Of a stretch of DNA of 64,000 nucleotides, positions 50,411 to 58,367 are shown one piece after another; within the stretch, counting starts at the first letter, position 1, and every line of letters begins with the position of its first letter. This DNA comes from Lewinellaceae bacterium (GTDB lineage Bacteria > Bacteroidota > Bacteroidia > Chitinophagales > Saprospiraceae). The stretch covers positions 62,001 to 126,000 of the forward strand of contig JACJYP010000003.1 in NCBI GenBank assembly GCA_020636045.1, written 5' to 3'. The position numbers and the translations under genes are program-made. The notes under the pieces were generated by a model, which was not told the origin of the DNA, searched no databases, and worked only from the letters and a program-made list of their open reading frames with translations.

Positions 50411-51877
50411 TCAATATGCTTTTGCAAACAGCACCCGGCGCTTGCTCGGCTTCCCGGTCAAAACGCATGCGCCCGGCTCGTCAGGCGCGTCGAGCGGGAT
50501 GCACCGAATGGTTGCTTTGGTCTTTTCCTTGATCTCCACTTCCGTTTCCGTGGTGCCGTCCCAGTGCGCCGACAGGAAGCCGCCCTTGTTTTCCAGTACC
50601 TCCACGAATTCGTCCCAGGAGTCCACTTTCGTGATGTGCCCGTCGCGATGCGCTTTTGCGCGGTCGAACAGGTTCTGCTGTATCTCTTCGAGCAGGGCTG
50701 CGATATGGTCGGCAATGCCGTCGAGCGGCACGTTCGCTTTCTCCTTGGTGTCGCGGCGCGCTACCTCCACCTGGTTGGCGGCGAGGTCGCGCTGACCCAG
50801 GCCCAGGCGCACCGGCACGCCGATCATTTCGTATTCGGCGAATTTGAAACCCGGCCGGTTCTGGTCGTCATCGTCGACTTTCACGCGGATACCTTTTGCC
50901 CGCAGGGCAGTCGAGATTTTGGCGGCCGCTTCGTCCAGTTCGGGCGAAGGTTTGGGGATCGGCACGATCACCACCTGTACAGGGGCGAGTTTTGGGGGTA
51001 TCACCAGCCCGTCGTCGTCGGAGTGGGTCATGATCAGTCCGCCGACAAGGCGGGTGCTGACTCCCCAGGAGGTTGCCCAAACGTGTTCCTGCTGGTTGTC
51101 TTTGTTGAGGAAAAGCACGTCGAAGGCTTTGGCAAAATTCTGGCCCAGGAAGTGGGAGGTGCCCGCCTGCAGGGCCCGGCCGTCCTGCATGAGCGCCTCG
51201 ATGCAGAATGTCTCATCGGCGCCGGCGAAGCGCTCGTTCTCCGTTTTCAGGCCTTTGATCACGGGCATGGCCATCCATTCTTCGGCAAAGCGCGCGTACA
51301 CATCGAGGATCAGGCGCGTTTCCGTCATGGCTTCGTCGGCAGTAGCGTGGGCCGTATGTCCTTCCTGCCACAGAAATTCGGCAGTGCGCAGGAACGGGCG
51401 CGTGCGCATTTCCCAGCGCACCACGTTGGCCCACTGGTTGATCAGGATGGGCAGGTCGCGATAACTTTGTATCCAGTCGCGGTAGGTATTCCAGATGATG
51501 GTTTCGGAAGTAGGCCTGACGATGAGTTCCTCTTCCAGTTTGGCTTCGGGATCCACCACCACGCCGCCGCCGTTGGGGTCGTTCTTGAGGCGGTAGTGCG
51601 TCACCACGGCGCATTCCTTGGCAAAGCCCTCTACGTGCGCGGCTTCCTTGCTCAAAAAACTCTTCGGAATGAACAGCGGGAAATAGGCATTGACGTGTCC
51701 TGTTTCCTTGAACATCGCATCCAGGGCATCGCGCATGCGCTCCCAGATACCGAAGCCGTGCGGCTTGATGACCATGCACCCGCGCACCGGCGAGGTGTCG
51801 GCGAGCCGGGCCTTGCGTACGATATCCAGATACCACTGCGAGTAATCTTCCGAACGGGGTGTTATTTCCTTTGCCAT
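50411..51877 (-). CDS. proS: Prolyl-tRNA synthetase, type 3 (archaeal/eukaryote-like)
   Basis: A 488-residue class II synthetase of the short type that lacks the bacterial editing insert. Class II motif 2 region is visible as WEMRTRPFLRTAEFLWQEGHTAH, with RPTSETIIWNTYRDWI before it, an anticodon-binding domain after about residue 285, and the C-terminal zinc-binding-like region ending FAKAY. Start ATG 51877 (MAKEITPRSEDYSQWY) is the conserved start; the GTG-initiated 15-residue extension is rejected. The leader is long (about 240 bases) and carries a terminator-like hairpin. It is divergent from the Trp/Tyr-rich protein gene. Confidence 0.96.
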   Translation of the reverse strand: MAKEITPRSEDYSQWYLDIVRKARLADTSPVRGCMVIKPHGFGIWERMRDALDAMFKETGHVNAYFPLFIPKSFLSKEAAHVEGFAKECAVVTHYRLKNDPNGGGVVVDPEAKLEEELIVRPTSETIIWNTYRDWIQSYRDLPILINQWANVVRWEMRTRPFLRTAEFLWQEGHTAHATADEAMTETRLILDVYARFAEEWMAMPVIKGLKTENERFAGADETFCIEALMQDGRALQAGTSHFLGQNFAKAFDVLFLNKDNQQEHVWATSWGVSTRLVGGLIMTHSDDDGLVIPPKLAPVQVVIVPIPKPSPELDEAAAKISTALRAKGIRVKVDDDDQNRPGFKFAEYEMIGVPVRLGLGQRDLAANQVEVARRDTKEKANVPLDGIADHIAALLEEIQQNLFDRAKAHRDGHITKVDSWDEFVEVLENKGGFLSAHWDGTTETEVEIKEKTKATIRCIPLDAPDEPGACVLTGKPSKRRVLFAKAY

Positions 51878-51973
51878 GCTAAACTGTTGATTCGTTGATG
51901 TGTTGAAATAGGTACTGGGCACATCATTTCAGGCGCTTCCCGGACGTACCTTTATGCTGGTTAAGGCGCCGTT

Positions 51974-52010
51974 AAAAAAAGCGCCCCTTCGTTACTTCAA
52001 GCGCCGCTTT
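51974..52010 (-). terminator. Terminator-like hairpin in the proS leader
   Basis: On the minus strand AAAGCG...CGCTT (from 52010) pairs with AAGGGGCGCTTT (to 51978) and is followed by seven T (51974-51980). It lies about 100 bases before the proS ATG and downstream of the promoter box, i.e. in an attenuator position. The GGCGC part after the T run can also pair with the same GCGC strand, an alternative fold. Confidence 0.5.
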
Positions 52011-52121
52011 CAGTCAAACAGCAAAAATTTTAACACTTTACTTTTGAAAGACGGGCGGTTTAAGCGAACTTTAACGGGCAAATCGAAGGCCTTTAAACCT
52101 GCTTTAACCAAAAAAAGCGCG

Positions 52122-52138
52122 CAAAGGTAATATTTTTG
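52122..52138. promoter_or_regulatory. Back-to-back -7 boxes of proS and the Trp/Tyr-rich gene
   Basis: Minus strand TACCTTTG (52122-52129, towards proS) and plus strand TATTTTTG (52131-52138, towards the gene at 52190) are separated by one base. Clear -33 boxes are not seen for either. The overlap means the two promoters would compete. Confidence 0.5.
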
Positions 52139-52189
52139 ACCCTGTAAACTTGCGCACCGGAACACGCGCAAAAAAATACTTCTGTCACC

Positions 52190-53524
52190 ATGAAAAGAAA
52201 CAATAAATCATTGATCTGGATGTTGCCGGCTTTGTTCGCCCTGTTATCGGGCATTTCGGTGCAGGCGCAGGACGACCTTTACTACGATCCGTCGACGGAC
52301 ACACAGACGACGGTAACGTACGACGAGGACTACAACGAGCCGAGCAACGTCACCCGCCGCTACGATGGCGATGACGATCAATACTACTATGACGAAGACG
52401 ATTACGCATACGAGTACTCATCCCGTATCCGGCGCTTTCACCGCCCGGCGCGCGCGATCGACTACTACGATCCTTTCTTTGTCGACCTGTGGTATTACGA
52501 TCCGTTCTATCTGCCCGGCGCATCCATCTACACGTACGGCTACAACGACTACTGGACCTGGCGCCGCTGGCGTCGCTGGCAGCGCTGGAATGCCTGGAAC
52601 AGCTACGGTTACTACGGCAGCGGCTGGAATGTCGGCTGGAGTCCCTGGGGCTGGAACATGAGCTACGGCTGGGGCGGCTGGAGCGCATGGAACAATCCAT
52701 GCGTATGGAATAACTACTATTACGATCCGTACTGGACCTGGAACGGCTATAACCCGTACTACGGCAACGTGTGGGTAAACAACGACTACTATTACAACAA
52801 CGGTGGCGGCCACTACAACGGCTACACACAGCAGACCTACACGGGTCCGCGCAGGCACGGCACAACCGTGAGTAATTCCGGCTTCGCGCGCCTCTCCGAC
52901 GGCACAAAACCGGGCGGCCGTCTGGTAGTCGGCGATAAAGAGACGAAGGTCATTGACATGCGCTCGACAAAACCGGCATCTACCCGGGTAGTGCGCGACA
53001 ACGGTGCCCGTGTGCCGGGCGATGCCGAACGCGTGAATGTGCCCAACCGCAAGCCCGCCGCCGATACGCGGCCTACCCGCGATCCGGTGGATGCACGCGA
53101 CCCGGTAAGGGTGACTCCGCAAAACGACCGCGAACGGCCGAATACCGATGTGGAACCCAGCCGTCGCCCCTCTACGCAGCCGGAAACGCGGCCCAGCCGC
53201 CGCCCGTCGACGCAGGACCGCCCGACGCGTACACAACCGCAACGTACGGAACCGAACCGACGCAATAACAACGACGACAACTACCGCGAGCGTCCTTCGC
53301 GTTCGAATAATATCGAAACACGGCCCAGCCGCCCGTCGTCGCAAGACCGCCCGTCGCGCAACATCGAATCGCAGCCGAGCCGCAGCAATGACAGCGGAAA
53401 ATGGAATTCCGGCTCTTCAAATCGCAGTAGCAGCGGCAGCAGTAAGAGCTCCGGCGGTTCTACCCGTAGCAGCAGCGGAGGTGGCAGCAAGTCATCTTCC
53501 GGCAGCCGCGGCCGCAACAACTAA
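52190..53524 (+). CDS. Secreted Trp/Tyr-rich and Ser/Arg-rich low-complexity protein
   Basis: A 444-residue protein with a signal peptide (1-26, SVQAQ). Residues 27-80 are very acidic with Tyr (YDEDYNEPSN, DDDQYYYDEDDYAYEY). Residues 85-220 are extraordinarily rich in Trp, Tyr, Gly and Asn (WTWRRWRRWQRWNAWNSYGY, YNPYYGNVWVNNDYYYNN). Residues 225-290 are ordinary. From about 290 to the end the chain is disordered, rich in Arg, Pro, Ser and Thr, with repeats of the type RPSRRPSTQ, and ends in Ser/Gly tracts. No domain is recognised and no T9SS signal is seen. It precedes a FadL-like barrel gene by 110 bases, with a hairpin in between. A surface adhesive or matrix role is only a guess. Confidence 0.75.
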   Translation: MKRNNKSLIWMLPALFALLSGISVQAQDDLYYDPSTDTQTTVTYDEDYNEPSNVTRRYDGDDDQYYYDEDDYAYEYSSRIRRFHRPARAIDYYDPFFVDLWYYDPFYLPGASIYTYGYNDYWTWRRWRRWQRWNAWNSYGYYGSGWNVGWSPWGWNMSYGWGGWSAWNNPCVWNNYYYDPYWTWNGYNPYYGNVWVNNDYYYNNGGGHYNGYTQQTYTGPRRHGTTVSNSGFARLSDGTKPGGRLVVGDKETKVIDMRSTKPASTRVVRDNGARVPGDAERVNVPNRKPAADTRPTRDPVDARDPVRVTPQNDRERPNTDVEPSRRPSTQPETRPSRRPSTQDRPTRTQPQRTEPNRRNNNDDNYRERPSRSNNIETRPSRPSSQDRPSRNIESQPSRSNDSGKWNSGSSNRSSSGSSKSSGGSTRSSSGGGSKSSSGSRGRNN

Positions 53525-53557
53525 TCAGGTTTTAGCCTGACAACAGCCAATAAACAC

Positions 53558-53602
53558 AAAAATGGGTGGGAGTCGGTATTGACACCTCTTTCCACCCATT
53601 TT
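53558..53602 (+). terminator. Hairpin between low-complexity and FadL-like genes
   Basis: AAAAATGGGTGG (53558-53569) pairs with CCACCCATTTT (53592-53602) around 22 bases. A small TCAGG/CCTGA hairpin lies just before, at about 53525-53540. Confidence 0.55.
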
Positions 53603-53634
53603 CTATTATAGCTAATCTCTAACCCTTTCTCGCT

Positions 53635-55116
53635 ATGAAAAGATATCTATTGCCGGCGTTGCTATGCCTGATGTCGGCGCAACTTTTTGCCCAGACGGCT
53701 GCCGATGTGCTCCGTTATTCTTACCTGCGTCCCGGAGGCACGGGCCGCTTCCTGGCCGTAAGCGGCGCCATGGGCGCTCTCGGCGCCGATTTCGGTACCC
53801 TGAGCACCAACCCCGCCGGTCTGGCCCTTTTCCGCTCCGACGAACTGACCGTCACCCCCGGACTGAAATTCGCCCATACGGACGCTACGCTCCCCGGCGG
53901 CAGCACGACCGGAGAAGACCGCAGCACTTTCGGGTTCGACAACGTGGGGCTTGTTTTTAACACCTCTCCGCGCGCCAGCCGCTGGAAAACGTTCAACGTC
54001 GGGATCGGATTTAACCGGCAGAGCAATTTCAACCAGGCCATCTATTACCAGGGCAGTGCCGGCGGCAGTATCATGAACGGATTTTTTGATGAAGCCAATT
54101 CCGTCTTCACCGGCGGCGGCTCCGAGCAGGACCTTTATCCTTTTGGCTCGGGCCTGGCCTGGCAGGCCAATGCCATCTACTTCTCCGGCAACGACCTCTC
54201 GTACGATTTTGCCGGCTTTGAAAACGCAACGGTGGACCGCTCCCATACGCTGACCAGCTACGGCAGCATGAATGAAATGCTGATCTCCTTTGCAGGCAAT
54301 TACGACGAAAAACTGATGGTGGGCCTCACTGTCGGCGTACCGTTCGTGAATTACCGCCTGGAAGGCGAATACATCGAATCGGACCCCGGCGGCGCGCTCG
54401 ACGGCAACGTGCCCTATTTCGACCGCCTGAGTTACACCGAATTGCTGCGTACGGAGGGCATCGGTGTCAACCTCAAACTCGGTGTCATCTACAAGGTAAA
54501 TCAGATGATACGCCTGGGCGCCGCATTCCACACACCCACCTCGCTGGGATTGACTGACAGTTACAGCAATACGTTCCAGTATGCCTATGAAGACGGCGGG
54601 GGTAAATACGACGGCGATGTTATCTTCTCGCCCGACGGTACCACGGATTATAAGCTGCGCACACCCTGGCGTGCGATCGCCAGCGGCGGATTCATCCTGA
54701 ACAAACACGGCTTCATTGGTGTCGACGTGGAATGGGTGGACTATGGCGCCAACCGCTACAACCTGAACGCCAACGGCCCGTCCAATGAAAGCGAGGTGTA
54801 CGAACGCGAACTCAACCGCGAAATACAACTCGCCTACAAACAGGCCATGAATATCAGGGTGGGCGGCGAACTGGCACTCGACGACTTCCGCCTGCGCGCG
54901 GGCGTGAACCTCAACGGCAAGCCCGAAGAAGGCGCCGACGGCTTCAACACGGCGTTTACGCTGGGAGCGGGCGTGCGCGGCGAATCCTTTTTCCTCGACC
55001 TTGGCTATCGCCGTAATACCGGCGACGGCTCCGTGCAACCCTACGCCGGCGCGCCGCTCGTGACGACCGACAACACGGCCAGCGATATCGTGCTGACGCT
55101 CGGTTTCAAGTTCTGA
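53635..55116 (+). CDS. OMPP1/FadL/TodX-type outer-membrane protein
   Basis: A 493-residue protein with a signal peptide (1-19, QLFAQ). The mature N-terminus TAADVLRYSYLRPGGTGRFLAVSGAMGALGADFGTLSTNPAGLALF (in segments) is the hatch-like start of Bacteroidota OMPP1/FadL-like barrels, with the NPAGL motif shared by the superfamily. Amphipathic strands run to the end, which is ASDIVLTLGFKF with the terminal Phe needed for BAM assembly. Family members take up hydrophobic compounds or, in the PorV branch, serve T9SS; this one cannot be placed with certainty. It is followed by a strong terminator. Confidence 0.88.
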   Translation: MKRYLLPALLCLMSAQLFAQTAADVLRYSYLRPGGTGRFLAVSGAMGALGADFGTLSTNPAGLALFRSDELTVTPGLKFAHTDATLPGGSTTGEDRSTFGFDNVGLVFNTSPRASRWKTFNVGIGFNRQSNFNQAIYYQGSAGGSIMNGFFDEANSVFTGGGSEQDLYPFGSGLAWQANAIYFSGNDLSYDFAGFENATVDRSHTLTSYGSMNEMLISFAGNYDEKLMVGLTVGVPFVNYRLEGEYIESDPGGALDGNVPYFDRLSYTELLRTEGIGVNLKLGVIYKVNQMIRLGAAFHTPTSLGLTDSYSNTFQYAYEDGGGKYDGDVIFSPDGTTDYKLRTPWRAIASGGFILNKHGFIGVDVEWVDYGANRYNLNANGPSNESEVYERELNREIQLAYKQAMNIRVGGELALDDFRLRAGVNLNGKPEEGADGFNTAFTLGAGVRGESFFLDLGYRRNTGDGSVQPYAGAPLVTTDNTASDIVLTLGFKF

Positions 55117-55143
55117 CCGTTTTCCATATTCCGGAAGAATCAG

Positions 55144-55169
55144 GGCCCGGCGACTACAGTCGCCGGGCC
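55144..55169 (+). terminator. Terminator of FadL-like gene
   Basis: GGCCCGGCGAC (55144-55154) pairs exactly with GTCGCCGGGCC (55159-55169), a 4-base loop, then TTATT. Confidence 0.75.
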
Positions 55170-55180
55170 TTATTCGAACC

Positions 55181-55218
55181 ATATCAATACTGCCACTGCC
55201 AACTGCCACTGCCAACTT
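55181..55218. repeat. ACTGCCA heptamer repeat (third locus)
   Basis: ATATCAATACTGCCA followed by CTGCCAACTGCCACTGCCAA: four to five near copies of the heptamer also seen at 19062 and 38111. The lead-in ATATCAA is shared with 38111. Confidence 0.65.
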
Positions 55219-55300
55219 TCTTGTTAATAGAATCAATCAACCCCGCATTCGTGCCGGATCTCGCTAAACATCCACTTTCGCATTCCCGGCATGTTTGATT

Positions 55301-55308
55301 TACCTTTG
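55301..55308 (+). promoter_or_regulatory. -7 box of rfbC
   Basis: TACCTTTG, exact consensus, 32 bases before the ATG. The -33 region has TTTCG, not TTTG. Confidence 0.55.
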
Positions 55309-55340
55309 CCCTCCGGAAAATCAACGCGCAGCCATTCAAG

Positions 55341-55886
55341 ATGCCTTTTATCAGTACGCCCATTCCCGGACTCATCCTTTTCGAACCCCGTATTTTTTAC
55401 GACGAGCGAGGCTATTTCTACGAAAGTTACAACCAGCGCACCTGGCAGGAAGCAGACATGAATGCCGTGTTCGTGCAGGACAATCAGGCGCGATCTACCC
55501 GCGGCGTGCTGCGCGGACTGCATTACCAGGTCGGCGAAATGGCGCAGGCCAAACTGGTGCGCGTACTCGAAGGCGAAGTATTAGACGTGGCAGTGGATCT
55601 GCGGCCATCGTCGCCTGCTTACGGGCAATGGTACGGCGTCAGATTGAGCGCTGAAAACAAACGACAACTGTTCGTGCCGCGCGGCTTTGCGCACGGGTAT
55701 GTGGTGTTGAGCGACACCGCAGAGTTTTTTTACAAATGTGATAATTTCTACTCGAAAGCGCATGAAGGCGGCATCCGCTACGACGACCCCACCCTGAAAA
55801 TCGACTGGGGTTTCGATCTGGCACAGGTGATCGTAGCGGAGAAAGACCTCGCGCTGCCGCCTTTTGGCGAACACTTGCCGGTGTGA
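55341..55886 (+). CDS. rfbC: dTDP-4-dehydrorhamnose 3,5-epimerase RfbC
   Basis: A 181-residue cupin-fold enzyme, the normal length. It epimerises dTDP-4-keto-6-deoxyglucose at C3 and C5 in dTDP-L-rhamnose synthesis. Signatures: GLILFEPRIFYDERGYFYES, DNQARSTRGVLRGLHYQ with the catalytic His, VDLRPSSPAYGQW, FVPRGFAHGYVVLSD with the active-site region, and YDDPTLKIDW. It is on the opposite strand to the polysaccharide operon, convergent with its last gene, 13 bases apart, so it is regulated separately even though its product feeds the same surface sugar chemistry. Confidence 0.96.
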   Translation: MPFISTPIPGLILFEPRIFYDERGYFYESYNQRTWQEADMNAVFVQDNQARSTRGVLRGLHYQVGEMAQAKLVRVLEGEVLDVAVDLRPSSPAYGQWYGVRLSAENKRQLFVPRGFAHGYVVLSDTAEFFYKCDNFYSKAHEGGIRYDDPTLKIDWGFDLAQVIVAEKDLALPPFGEHLPV

Positions 55887-55899
55887 CGCCGGCGCCGTA

Positions 55900-56619
55900 T
55901 CAGTCCTCTTTTTCCGGGTGCTGTACCTGCTCCCATTTCAGGCCGATGATCTCCTCCAGTCGGTATTGGGCGAGCATGGCGTCGTTTTCGGCCTTCATGC
56001 GCGCTTCCTGGGCCTGGTAGTAGGCGCTGGAGGCGGTGATATATTCCTCGAACGTTTTTTCGTCCGTCTTGTACAACTGCTGTATCAGCACGTAGTTGGT
56101 GTAAATCTCCTGTTCCGCCAGGGTCCGCGTTTTGACGATCTCCCGGGCAAATTTGAAACTGGCATAACGCGACAGGGTTTCTGAGCGGATCTCCAGTTTT
56201 CGCTGGTTCACCTTGTGCTCGGCGATCTGTATCTCGCGTTTGCTGACCTTGTTCTTGTTTTTCTGGCTGACGATGTTGAACAGGTTGACGCTCACCCCGA
56301 AATTGTATCGCGGGAAGAATACGTTTCCAAATGAATCCACGCCGCGCAGGTTGGCTTCGTTGATATTGAACGTCGCCTGCACATCGCGCATCCACTCTTT
56401 TTTGGTGTTTTTATCCTCATCGTGGGCTTTTTTAACTTCTTCCTGAGCGATGGCGCTTTCAGGACTGTTGAGCCAGGCGAGTTGTATGAGGTATTCTTTC
56501 AGATCGCGGGCTTTTGCCTCAACGGGCTGTACGACGAAGTCAAAGTCGGTCTGCTGGGCGCCCAGCAGGCCGTGCAGGCCAAGCGCAAGGCATAGGATAC
56601 AGGTGTATTTACGGAACAT
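55900..56619 (-). CDS. TolC-family-like secreted protein, short
   Basis: A 239-residue protein with a signal peptide (1-21, LLGAQ). It is mostly long helices with one beta-hairpin-like segment (YNFGVSVNLFNIVSQKNKNKVSKREIQIAEHKVNQ), which is the repeating unit of the TolC/outer membrane efflux family. At about half the normal 420-480 residues it contains only one of the two TolC repeats, so it may be a truncated or single-repeat member. It sits last in the Wzx/Wzy polysaccharide operon, where an outer-membrane or periplasmic export accessory would make sense (inference). Confidence 0.7.
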   Translation of the reverse strand: MFRKYTCILCLALGLHGLLGAQQTDFDFVVQPVEAKARDLKEYLIQLAWLNSPESAIAQEEVKKAHDEDKNTKKEWMRDVQATFNINEANLRGVDSFGNVFFPRYNFGVSVNLFNIVSQKNKNKVSKREIQIAEHKVNQRKLEIRSETLSRYASFKFAREIVKTRTLAEQEIYTNYVLIQQLYKTDEKTFEEYITASSAYYQAQEARMKAENDAMLAQYRLEEIIGLKWEQVQHPEKED

Positions 56620-56671
56620 ATTAAGTAAGTTTTGATTTTGGTTTCAGGTTACGGGGTAATGGCGGGTGTTG

Positions 56672-58183
56672 TTAAACTTCTCCTTCCTGCACCCGGAAAG
56701 CCGGGTCGAAGTTTTTCAGGGTGACCAGCAGGGCCAGAAAAACGTTGTAGATCACGTTCATCGGGAGCTGCAGGATCGCTTCCTGGGCATAGCAGGCCAC
56801 CGCCAGCATAAAAGCCCAGCTCGTGATGCCCGCATACAGCGCCTTGATCAGCGGATCGCGACATCGGATAAAATAGTACAACCCGGTACGCAGCACAAAG
56901 TAGTGGAACAGGGTGTACAGGATCAGGCCGATCCAGCCGAGTTCAACCGCCATGCGCACAAAACTGGAATCGTGCGGAAACTTGGCCAGTTCCGATTCCG
57001 GATTAAAGCGCTTGCCCCAAACACCGCAACTTCCCAGACCTCCGCCAAAAGGATGGCTTTGGATGTAGGGTTGTATTTTTTTCTGGTTTTCCAGTCGCAG
57101 GTTCATCGAATCGTCCTGTGCCGGTTTGAAAGCCGACTGTATCCGAAAAATTACCCCGCTACTGGTAGATTTCATTACAAACCCTGTGCCCAAAACCGCC
57201 AAAGCGGCGCCGATCAGCAAAACCTTTCGGTTGAGGATCAATCCGGCGTAAAAAATCGCCCCGATGGGCACCAGCGCAAAAGCCGTGCGCGTGCCGGTAA
57301 ACGCCATCGCCCACAAGGCGCAGCCCATCATGAGCGCCAGCCACCACTTGTACTTCCTGGGGGTGCCGCCGACGATCAGCGTGAGGCAAAAGACGGAAAA
57401 ACAGGCCATCAGAATGCCGAAAGTGGTGGGGTCGTAGCAAAAAGAGGGGATGCGCATCATGTTCCACTGATAGTAGAGCTGAAAACGCTCGGCGTCGGCC
57501 ATGACCCATGCGGTTTCCGTCGCGCTGAATCCCAGATACTGTTGCTTAAGGCCGTACAGGGCGCTTGCAAAACAGATGACAACGATCAGTTTGACGATGT
57601 AAAGAGCGCCTTTCAGGTTGTTGCGAAAAGCATAGGCGCCGATAAAGAACACCACCTGCTGGATGGCCACGCTCCGCACGGTGTACAGCCAGGCCAGTTT
57701 GGACTCGGCATACGGATTGAGCACCTGCATGACGTTGTAATACAGCCAGATGATGATCATGTAACTCAGCGGGTATTTCGCAAATGACCAGTCTCGCTCC
57801 TTGATCTGCCGCAGCAGTACCCCGACGGCGCCGATGAGGATCAGCAGGTCCAGCAGGGTGCCGATCGGAGCAGATGTGAATTTTGTCGCAAAAGGCACCA
57901 TCAGCGCTACGAACAGCATCAGACCGATGTTGAAGGCGACGTTGAATATGCAATAGACGATCAGTGGCGCCCCCACCAGCATCACGTACAATACAAACCC
58001 GGTCGTAAAATCGAGCGACGACATGACATAGGCGACCCCCAGCGCGGCCATGAGCAGCAGCGCCACCCCGAGCGGGTTGTTCATTTTCTGCACCCATACC
58101 TTCCGCTCGAACCAGGCCGTGATCCTGCCCGGCAGGGTGCTGCGGCGGTTAAAGAGTTTGCCGTGGTTGAATCGTCGTGGCAT
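56672..58183 (-). CDS. Wzy/O-antigen ligase-type polymerase
   Basis: A 503-residue membrane protein with 10-12 hydrophobic helices. After a basic cytoplasmic start (MPRRFNHGKLFNRRS) come the helices; the large periplasmic loop and the Wzy_C-type core contain GTRTAFALVPIGAIFYAGL and, later, HPFGGGLGSCGVWGKRF...HDSFVRMAVELGWIGLILY. The Gly-rich loop and H/D...S...ElG pattern are the usual O-antigen polymerase/ligase signature. It most likely polymerises or ligates repeat units at the periplasmic face. It lies between the small membrane peptide gene and the TolC-like gene. Confidence 0.85.
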   Translation of the reverse strand: MPRRFNHGKLFNRRSTLPGRITAWFERKVWVQKMNNPLGVALLLMAALGVAYVMSSLDFTTGFVLYVMLVGAPLIVYCIFNVAFNIGLMLFVALMVPFATKFTSAPIGTLLDLLILIGAVGVLLRQIKERDWSFAKYPLSYMIIIWLYYNVMQVLNPYAESKLAWLYTVRSVAIQQVVFFIGAYAFRNNLKGALYIVKLIVVICFASALYGLKQQYLGFSATETAWVMADAERFQLYYQWNMMRIPSFCYDPTTFGILMACFSVFCLTLIVGGTPRKYKWWLALMMGCALWAMAFTGTRTAFALVPIGAIFYAGLILNRKVLLIGAALAVLGTGFVMKSTSSGVIFRIQSAFKPAQDDSMNLRLENQKKIQPYIQSHPFGGGLGSCGVWGKRFNPESELAKFPHDSSFVRMAVELGWIGLILYTLFHYFVLRTGLYYFIRCRDPLIKALYAGITSWAFMLAVACYAQEAILQLPMNVIYNVFLALLVTLKNFDPAFRVQEGEV

Positions 58184-58244
58184 AATGTACGGTTAAATCG
58201 GGCGTTTTGGGAGTAATGAACTGAATGTCAGTGTTTTAATATCT

Positions 58245-58367
58245 TTAAACCAACAGCACTTTCAAAAAGATGGCCAGCAGGATCAGAATGATAAATGCGT
58301 GCATGATCGTTTCGATCACGCGCTGATAACGGGTCAGTTCTATTTTAGGCTCTTTCATTTTCTTCAT
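58245..58367 (-). CDS. 40-aa single-pass membrane peptide
   Basis: An ATG-started frame of 40 codons, with a basic N-terminus (MKKMKEPKIELTRYQR) followed by one hydrophobic helix (residues 24-40, HAFIILILLAIFLKVLLV). It overlaps the 3' end of the glycosyltransferase gene by 23 bases and lies 61 bases before the polymerase gene, all on the same strand. The clean charge-then-helix layout and position in the operon support a real gene; I know of no family. It might help anchor or couple the polysaccharide machinery. Confidence 0.6.
   Translation of the reverse strand: MKKMKEPKIELTRYQRVIETIMHAFIILILLAIFLKVLLV

Noticed and set aside
50564..51898. 444-codon frame opposite proS
   Set aside because: Antisense shadow; proS motifs are clear on the minus strand.
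53662..55236. 524-codon frame opposite the FadL-like gene
   Set aside because: Antisense shadow; the plus strand has a signal peptide, the NPAGL motif and a barrel end.
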